Made by a program: the position numbers and the translations under genes
Shown: positions 16,094 to 20,471 of the stretch, one piece after another
How the letters are laid out: every line of letters begins with the position of its first letter
How positions within the stretch are numbered: position 1 is the first letter of the stretch
DNA from: Deltaproteobacteria bacterium
GTDB taxonomy: Bacteria > Desulfobacterota > UBA8473
Assembly (NCBI GenBank): GCA_030643245.1
Contig: DAOWME010000022.1
Coordinates: 1-20,471 of the forward strand
Length of the DNA stretch: 20,471 bases
Direction of reading: 5' to 3'
Notes under the pieces: model-generated
What the model was told of the DNA's origin: nothing
The model's database searches: none
The model's input: only the letters and a program-made list of their open reading frames with translations

Positions 16094-16306
16094 CTTAGGG
16101 ACGTGGCCGAAATAACTTCCTCAAGTTGGCGCTCAGATTTAGGTTAGATTTGTTCGATCTGAAAACGCAAAACCGCAGGAATAGTTTTGCCTATTTCGAG
16201 GATTTTGTGTTTGAAGATCGGTCAAAGCCTGTCCTCGACCCCGATCGGGGGATGGCCTGAAGATGAGATGTACAAATGGGGAAGTTATTTCGGCCACGTC
16301 CCTAAG
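16094..16306. repeat. Family A hairpin repeat, copy A2 (complete)
   Basis: A complete copy of 213 bp. The terminal arms are perfect 27-base inverted repeats (16094-16120 and 16280-16306), starting CTTAGGGACGTGGCCG and ending with its complement. The interior is also an imperfect palindrome centred on GGAATAG-TTTTGC-CTATTTC near 16180-16200, so one strand can fold into a single hairpin over nearly its whole length. Compared with A1 and A3 it carries 24 extra bases at 16228-16251. No coding potential is seen and no transposase is in the window, so it resembles a MITE or REP-type non-autonomous element. Confidence 0.88.
16228..16251. repeat. 24-bp insert inside copy A2
   Basis: This block is absent from the same position in copies A1 and A3. 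It contains the perfect 12-bp palindrome CCCCGATCGGGG at 16239-16250. It may be a small inserted repeat or an expansion by slippage. Confidence 0.6.
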
Positions 16307-16619
16307 GTCACATGAGCACCTAAGAGAACTTTATAAAAAAATATACCATATTCATAAAAATGTCAACAGCGAAAAGCGGTCCCCGATATTTCTACTGTGA
16401 CCATGTAATCATTCACTCCTCCAGCACAGGCACTCACAGACCGAAGTCCCATCTCCATAATAAGAAAAACCCTTTACAATCCCCATAGATGTTGATAGCC
16501 TATATATAAAGCTGCTCAGTCCAATCAACTTCAGTTTAGGAAATATTGTTCATACAGACCTCATATCCTTTCTTCAGATTAGGATAGCTTGAGTAAATTT
16601 CTGTAAGCTAGCGGAAACT
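16307..16619. other. Leader region upstream of the DUF1538 genes
   Basis: No gene is seen. The region is A+T-rich, with a -10-like TATATAAA at 16503-16510 but no convincing -35 at the right distance. A GGTCACA near its left edge and a TGTGACC near 16396-16402 form a 7-bp inverted repeat about 90 bp apart. The promoter of the DUF1538 cluster should lie here, but I cannot place it. Confidence 0.35.
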
Positions 16620-17387
16620 ATGACCCGAAAAAAAACGGCCATTACAAAGACCCGCGTGCTTTTTGTGGTCCTGAAAAAACTGCGGGATGCCTTTACCGAC
16701 CTGTTGCCCATCATCCTGGTTATTGCCTTTTTTCAACTTGTTGTGCTCAGGCAGCCGTTGCCGCAGTTGGGCGAGATAGTCCTTGGCGCCCTTCTGGTTG
16801 TGACAGGGTTAAGCTTGTTTATTCAGGGGCTTGAGATGAGCCTGTTTCCTATCGGCGAGGCAATGGCGCATGCACTGGCTCGCAAGGGAAGCATCTTCTG
16901 GCTGTTGTCTTTTGCTTTTGCGCTCGGTTTTTCGACCACTGTGGCGGAACCTGCTCTTATTGCCGTGTCACAGGAAGCCGCAGATATTGCCATGCAAGAC
17001 AACCTCATTGATTCGGGCGAAGAATCACGGCGGAACTATGTCTTGGGTCTACGATTGTCCGTGGCCTTTTCCGTGGGGGTGGCCATTCTGATAGGCGTAT
17101 TGCGTATTCTCCGCGGCTGGCCCCTTCACTACCTGATTATCGGCGGCTACGTTATTGTTATGCTGATGACCATGATCGCGCCGGAAGAGATAATCGGCCT
17201 GGCCTATGACGCTGGCGGTGTCACCACATCCACCATAACTGTGCCTCTGGTCGCGGCCCTGGGAACCGGCCTGGCCTCAAGCATTAAGGGCCGCAGCCCG
17301 TTGCTGGATGGTTTCGGGCTTATAGCCTTTGCCTCCCTGCTGCCCATTATATTTGTCATGGGCTACGGGCTGATGGTTTTCGGTTGA
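16620..17387 (+). CDS. DUF1538 membrane protein, first copy
   Basis: A 255-residue polytopic membrane protein of the DUF1538 family (Pfam PF07556), for which I know no established function. Hydrophobic segments are visible at about 27-43, 54-71, 92-108, 145-162, 171-187, 203-220 and 234-252. Two motifs stand out: GFSTTVAEPALIAV (103-116) and YDAGGVTTSTITVPL (196-210). Both are TT-containing loops beside helices of the kind that line transport pathways in other carriers; that role is inferred. The N-terminus is basic (TRKKTAITKTR), suggesting a cytoplasmic start. The ribosome-binding site (GCGGAAA) is weak. It is paralogous to the next gene, and the pair probably assembles together, since many family members carry both halves in one chain. 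Confidence 0.85.
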   Translation: MTRKKTAITKTRVLFVVLKKLRDAFTDLLPIILVIAFFQLVVLRQPLPQLGEIVLGALLVVTGLSLFIQGLEMSLFPIGEAMAHALARKGSIFWLLSFAFALGFSTTVAEPALIAVSQEAADIAMQDNLIDSGEESRRNYVLGLRLSVAFSVGVAILIGVLRILRGWPLHYLIIGGYVIVMLMTMIAPEEIIGLAYDAGGVTTSTITVPLVAALGTGLASSIKGRSPLLDGFGLIAFASLLPIIFVMGYGLMVFG

Positions 17388-17405
17388 CAAACAGGAGCCC
17401 TACGA

Positions 17406-18203
17406 ATGGTTTTTTTTATTGATTTTGCTAAAATACTGTTTGCCACCTGCCGGGATGTGCTGCCGATCATTGTCCTGATAACCTGCTTTCAATTGTTGGT
17501 ATTGCGTCAGCCTATCCCGCACCTGCGCCGTCTCATTGTCGGCGGGGTGTATGTCATTATAGGGCTGGCCCTGTTTCTTGCCGGGCTTGAAAAGGCCTTG
17601 TTTCCCATTGGTAAAATAATGGCCGTCCAGTTGTCAGACCCAACTTTCATTTACGGCTCAGAGGCGGCTTTTGCCCAAGCGGATTGGAAAGCCTACTGCT
17701 GGATTTATCTTTTTGCCGCCATGGTTGGCTTTGCCACTACCATTGCTGAACCCTCTCTTATCGCGGTTGCTTATAAGGCCAATGAGGTATCCGCCGGAAC
17801 CATCAACCAGTGGGGATTGCGCATAACAGTAGCACTTGGCGTTGCCGTCGGCATAAGCCTGGGTACCTACCGAATTGTAAGCGGCACACCACTCTACATA
17901 TACATACTGGCAGGATATCTCGTTGTTGTCGCACAGACCATATTCGCGCCAAAAAATATCATCCCTCTGGCTTACGACTCCGGCGGGGTTACCACATCGA
18001 CAGTGACCGTGCCCCTGGTGGCTGCGCTCGGCCTGGGATTATCCTCCGCCGTTCCCGGCCGCAATCCGGCCCAGGAAGGTTTCGGCCTTATCGCTTTTGC
18101 AAGTTTATTTCCGATTATTACAGTACTGGGGTATACTCAATATATGCACTGGTCCGTAAACCGCAGTAAAAAATCTCCCAGGGAGGGTAACAATGCGATT
18201 TAA
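17406..18203 (+). CDS. DUF1538 membrane protein, second copy
   Basis: A 265-residue paralogue of the preceding protein, starting 18 bp after it, with AGGAG (17393-17397) eight bases before the ATG. Shared signatures are LVLRQPIPHL (31-40), the GLE..LFPIG segment (60-69), GFATTIAEPSLIAV (108-121), YDSGGVTTSTVTVPL (190-204) and EGFGLIAFASLFPI (224-237). It differs by an insert of about ten residues near 76-95 and by a basic C-terminal tail (NRSKKSPREGNN), which is probably cytoplasmic. Its last 11 bp overlap the P-II-like gene, so the two are likely translated in a coupled way and may act together. The substrate is unknown. Confidence 0.85.
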   Translation: MVFFIDFAKILFATCRDVLPIIVLITCFQLLVLRQPIPHLRRLIVGGVYVIIGLALFLAGLEKALFPIGKIMAVQLSDPTFIYGSEAAFAQADWKAYCWIYLFAAMVGFATTIAEPSLIAVAYKANEVSAGTINQWGLRITVALGVAVGISLGTYRIVSGTPLYIYILAGYLVVVAQTIFAPKNIIPLAYDSGGVTTSTVTVPLVAALGLGLSSAVPGRNPAQEGFGLIAFASLFPIITVLGYTQYMHWSVNRSKKSPREGNNAI

Positions 18204-18540
18204 GGTCATCTTAGCATTAGTTAAACCTAAAAAAACTGATCAAGTTGTTGACGCGGCCAAGCAGGCTGGCGCCACCGGTGCAACAGTTATTCCGGCGCGG
18301 GGCACCGGCATCCATGAGGCTAAAACATTTTTCGGCCTCACACTGGAGGCACAGACCGACATCATCATGTTTCTGATTGAAGAACATGTTGTCAAGAATA
18401 TCTTAAATGCCATAAACGCCGCCGGACAGTTTAGTAAACCGGGAACCGGCATTGCCTTTGTTTTGCCGGTGGAACAGGTGATCGGCTTGGAGAGCCAGAT
18501 GAAGCGATTCAGGGAAGAGGTGCATAACCAGTATTTTTGA
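18193..18540 (+). CDS. Divergent P-II-like regulatory protein
   Basis: A 115-residue member of the P-II (GlnB/GlnK) superfamily; known members are trimers that bind ATP or ADP and control partner proteins through the T-loop. Visible are the beta1-alpha1 start FKVILALVKPKKTDQVVDAA, a shortened T-loop region (about 37-55) and a B-loop-like SKPGTGIAFVLPV (81-93). Aligned by hand with E. coli GlnB, the uridylylated Tyr51 has no counterpart, Gln39 is His41, Lys90 is Ile87, and Arg101/Arg103 are Gly98/Glu100. It is therefore not a standard nitrogen regulator and may bind a different ligand. GGGAGG (18181-18186) precedes the ATG. The overlap with the second DUF1538 gene suggests it regulates that membrane protein, as GlnK does AmtB. 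Confidence 0.85.
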   Translation: MRFKVILALVKPKKTDQVVDAAKQAGATGATVIPARGTGIHEAKTFFGLTLEAQTDIIMFLIEEHVVKNILNAINAAGQFSKPGTGIAFVLPVEQVIGLESQMKRFREEVHNQYF

Positions 18541-18573
18541 AGGTATGGAGCAAACCAATACCGGTCTGATACA

Positions 18574-18759
18574 TTAGGGACGGGGATGAAATAACTTCCT
18601 CAAGTTGGCGCTCAGATTTAGGTTAGATTTGTTCGATCTGAAAACGCAAAACCGCAGGAATAGTCGAACTATTTTGAGGATTTTGTGTTTGAAGATCGGA
18701 CAAAAATGGCCTGAAGATGAGATGCACAAATGGGGAAGTTATTTCGTCCCCGTCCCTTA
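18574..18759. repeat. Family A hairpin repeat, copy A3 (complete)
   Basis: A complete 186-bp copy between the P-II-like and CBS genes. The left arm TTAGGGACGGGGATGAAAT and the right arm ending CGTCCCCGTCCCTTA pair with a single G-U-type mismatch near the termini. The interior matches A2 closely, but the apical loop is TCGAA rather than TTTTGC, within the same AATAG/CTATT stem. Its right end lies 20 bp before the CBS start codon, so the hairpin separates this gene from the cluster upstream and may set its expression. Confidence 0.88.
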
Positions 18760-18779
18760 TCTTAAAAAGGAGAAAGATT

Positions 18780-19184
18780 ATGATTTCAACAAGAACTCCG
18801 ATCGTGCGGGCAAGAGACGTAATGCATAAGGGGGTGATATCCATAGACGGCATGGCCACCGCTAAGGAAGCCGCCGCAACAATGCGGGACGCGCACATCT
18901 CCTCCCTGCTGGTGAAAAAACGGCATCCGGATGATGCCTGGGGTATCATAGCTACTCAGGATTTGATTCGGGGGGTGATAATCTCCGGGCGATTTTCCGA
19001 AGAGGTGAATGTCTATGAAATCATGACAAAACCGGTCATCACTGTACCGGATGACATGGACATCAGATATGTGACCCGCCTTCTTTACCGGGCCAGCATA
19101 CGGAGAGCTCCGGTTGAAGATAAAGGAGAACTTATCGGCATGGTTTCTCTGACATCTCTGATTCTGGATAACGATTTGTTGTAG
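18780..19184 (+). CDS. Two-CBS-domain (Bateman module) protein
   Basis: A 134-residue soluble protein made of one CBS pair: CBS1 about 12-68 (ARDVMHKGVISIDG, then WGIIATQDLIRGVI) and CBS2 about 79-130 (YEIMTKPVITVPDDMDI, then LIGMVSLTSLI). CBS pairs commonly bind AMP, ADP, ATP or S-adenosylmethionine. The chosen ATG has AAGGAG (18767-18772) seven bases upstream; the frame stays open further upstream, but only through repeat A3, so a longer start is unlikely. It has no catalytic domain and probably acts on a partner. Its position after the DUF1538/P-II genes makes that complex the natural candidate, although repeat A3 lies between them. Confidence 0.9.
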   Translation: MISTRTPIVRARDVMHKGVISIDGMATAKEAAATMRDAHISSLLVKKRHPDDAWGIIATQDLIRGVIISGRFSEEVNVYEIMTKPVITVPDDMDIRYVTRLLYRASIRRAPVEDKGELIGMVSLTSLILDNDLL

Positions 19185-19198
19185 TATAGTACTCCAAC

Positions 19199-19287
19199 TT
19201 AGGGACGTGGCCGAAATAACTTCCTCAAGTTGGCTCTCAGATTTAGGTTAGATTTGTTCGATCTGAAAATACAAAACCACAGGAATA
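19199..19287. repeat. Family A hairpin repeat, copy A4 (left half only)
   Basis: Starting TTAGGGACGTGGCCG, it matches the left half of A2 (and of A1 where comparable) up to CAGGAATA, then stops matching. The break falls within the apical stem, at the centre of the palindrome, so only one arm remains and the terminal hairpin cannot form. It begins 15 bp after the CBS stop codon. Confidence 0.85.
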
Positions 19288-19289
19288 AA

Positions 19290-19305
19290 TTCCCACCAGA
19301 GTGGG
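19290..19305. other. Short hairpin after copy A4
   Basis: TCCCAC-CAGA-GTGGGA forms a perfect short stem-loop directly after the truncated repeat. Function unknown; it has no T-run after it. It could be a terminator remnant of the CBS gene or a relic of whatever truncated A4. Confidence 0.3.
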
Positions 19306-19416
19306 ACTAGAATCGTATAGAACGAGTATCGGCTCACTACAAATCTCTTCCTTCCCTAATTGCGGGGTTTGTGTTTTAATTATTTGTTCTAAACCGGACG
19401 ACTGGAGAGAACGCAC

Positions 19417-19800
19417 ATGTCAACAAAGAAGACGCGAACAGAGGTCGAAACTCATGATCAGATCATTGCCGAGGTTAGGCGCAACCGAGAGCGTCGGGAG
19501 AAGACCTATAGAGAGTGGGCGCTCAAGATTTACCCGTGGATCTGTGCGCGATGCGGGCGCGAATTCACAGGCAAGAGACTTCGTGAGCTCACGGTCCATC
19601 ACAAGGATCACAACCACGATTACAATCCGCCTGATGGCAGCAACTGGGAGCTGCTGTGTCTCTATTGTCACGACAATGAGCACTCGTGGCATCAGGATGA
19701 GGATTGGTATAATGAGGCGACGCCGGGTGACGAGCAAGAGCCACCTTCTACCCACAAGCCGTTCGCCGGTCTCGATGCCTTGCTGAAGGATAAAAAATAA
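19417..19800 (+). CDS. yajD: YajD family HNH nuclease
   Basis: A 127-residue protein that matches the E. coli YajD type throughout its core. It has EWALKIYPWICARCGREF (34-51, first CxxC zinc pair), LRELTVHHKDHNHDYNP (the HH of the HNH motif), DGSNWELLCLYCHDNEH (Asn-containing segment, second CxxC pair and final His), and the terminal PFAGLDALLKDKK. It should be a small metal-dependent DNA nuclease. The physiological role of YajD is not established to my knowledge. The N-terminal 30 residues are charged and less conserved. GGAG (19404-19407) precedes the ATG. No methylase, terminase or toxin-antitoxin partner adjoins it. Confidence 0.9.
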   Translation: MSTKKTRTEVETHDQIIAEVRRNRERREKTYREWALKIYPWICARCGREFTGKRLRELTVHHKDHNHDYNPPDGSNWELLCLYCHDNEHSWHQDEDWYNEATPGDEQEPPSTHKPFAGLDALLKDKK

Positions 19801-19996
19801 CTGCTCAATTTCCGGCAAGGCGGAAAGGGGCGTCCGGAAAGAGCCGGTATAAACCGGCATGAATAATCCTGACAGGTATGTTGCCGAGGAGTCGGAAATC
19901 GGTGTAGTCCCTGTGAAGGAGCCAAGCAAGATTGGTCAGCCTAGGAGAAAAATACATATAAATACAAGGAGTTATAAATATGGCTTTATTGTCTAA
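19801..19996 (+). pseudogene. Possible group II intron fragment (start of intron-encoded ORF)
   Basis: Directly after the HNH stop lies a structured stretch with a perfect GCCGGT-ATAA-ACCGGC hairpin (19843-19858). A frame then opens with ATG at 19859 and reads MNNPDRYVAEESEIGVVPV before losing any likeness and stopping at 19996. From memory, reverse transcriptase-maturase frames of bacterial group II introns often begin with this kind of sequence (MNNPDK..EES..GVVP). No reverse transcriptase domain follows, so at most a 5' fragment is present. The frame overlaps the start of the next gene. Confidence 0.4.
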
Positions 19997-20336
19997 AGGC
20001 AGACTTTCTAAGATGATGTTAGAAAGTCTTTTGGATCTACCTTCTGGAACCAAAAATCTGAAGGATGCCATAATATTCCAAATGGGATTCATAGGACAAA
20101 TGTCAACTTCACGAGACATTAATGCGGCATGGAATGAAACAAAAAAGAAAGCAGCAAAGCTTTATTCGGGAAAATTTATCTTAGATGGAAGAAATGTTCT
20201 TTATTGGAACGATGGAGCTGTAAGGGTATTAGATAAAAAAATATCTGCGGTAAATTTTAAAAAGCTTAATGAATTAGCTGAAATAGAAAATTGCAGCGTT
20301 GATAAATTAGTTTCTAAGCTAATTACTTATTTATAA
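19980..20336 (+). CDS. Small hypothetical protein
   Basis: A 118-residue frame with a good AAGGAG (19966-19971) eight bases before the ATG. I do not recognise it. It is soluble and rich in lysine (LSKGRLSKMMLESLLDLP, then ETKKKAAKLYSGKFILDG). A C-terminal segment, FKKLNELAEIENCSVDKL, looks helical and resembles the helix pairs of small DNA-binding or antitoxin-like proteins; this is only a resemblance. Its codons are visibly richer in A and T than those of the housekeeping genes, which suggests recent transfer. It follows the intron-like fragment, so it may belong to an inserted segment. Confidence 0.6.
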   Translation: MALLSKGRLSKMMLESLLDLPSGTKNLKDAIIFQMGFIGQMSTSRDINAAWNETKKKAAKLYSGKFILDGRNVLYWNDGAVRVLDKKISAVNFKKLNELAEIENCSVDKLVSKLITYL

Positions 20337-20471
20337 AAAGCAGAAGAAGAATTGAAATATGAATTTACAGACGTAACCTAATGCACCCAGACAGGCAGGG
20401 GCGTGGCGTTTGAAGTTTTTGTCAAGAATAAAATTGATGGACAGGAAAAGGAAAGAAAAAACTAAAAAGGG
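20337..20471. other. Right edge, no gene seen
   Basis: A+T-rich sequence with only very short frames. A gene may begin beyond the window. No terminator with a T-run is visible after the hypothetical gene. Confidence 0.3.

Noticed and set aside
16501..16510. TATATATAAA as the promoter -10 of the DUF1538 cluster
   Set aside because: No acceptable -35 sequence lies at 16-18 bp, so I mention it only as part of the leader region.
18605..18829. Open frames running through repeat A3, including a longer N-terminus for the CBS protein
   Set aside because: They consist of repeat sequence; the CBS gene has its own good ribosome-binding site and ATG at 18780.
1..19287. Repeated 90-213 bp units taken as a CRISPR array
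   Set aside because: The copies are kilobases apart, differ in length, are palindromic and have no regular spacers.
19420..19929. 169-codon minus-strand frame opposite the HNH gene
   Set aside because: It lies antisense to a clear YajD-type gene and has no conserved motif, so it is a shadow frame.

Overview
The window looks like a chromosomal segment of a Gram-negative bacterium, most likely a member of the former Deltaproteobacteria (Desulfobacterota). This placement is an inference from gene order and protein style: a TIGR03960/TIGR03936 radical SAM fusion beside an RNase E/G gene and the rplU-rpmA-obgE-proB-proA-nadD run, plus a VWA-OmpA cell-envelope protein. No rRNA or other phylogenetic marker settles it.

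Region 1 (161-13859, all minus strand, read right to left) is one tightly packed housekeeping run. It holds a radical SAM fusion protein, RNase E/G, ribosomal proteins L21 and L27, the GTPase ObgE, ProB and ProA (proline synthesis), NadD (NAD synthesis), an AspC-like aminotransferase, HisC, an AIM24-family protein and an acyl-CoA ligase. Many junctions overlap or abut (16 bp, 0 bp, 3 bp, 11 bp), and several starts are GTG or TTG, so translational coupling is likely.

Region 2 (13860-16619) is loose. It holds one secreted VWA-OmpA protein on the minus strand, two long hairpin-forming repeats, a strong short inverted repeat after the VWA-OmpA gene, and debris that looks like a decayed transposase.

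Region 3 (16620-19184, plus strand) is the most interesting part: two paralogous DUF1538 membrane proteins, a divergent P-II-like protein overlapping the second by 11 bp, and a two-CBS-domain protein. I read it as a membrane transport or channel system of unknown substrate, regulated by adenine nucleotides. No function is proven.

Region 4 (19199-20471) is accessory: a truncated repeat, a YajD-type HNH nuclease, a probable fragment of a group II intron reading frame, and an A+T-rich small protein that I do not recognise.

A family of hairpin-forming repeats with terminal arms beginning TTAGGGACG (family A) has four long copies (1-147, 16094-16306, 18574-18759, 19199-19287) and one 38-bp pair of bare termini (1736-1773). 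Three of the copies bracket or interrupt the DUF1538/P-II/CBS cluster. No transposase that could move them is visible. A second, unrelated long inverted repeat (family B) lies at 14028-14226.
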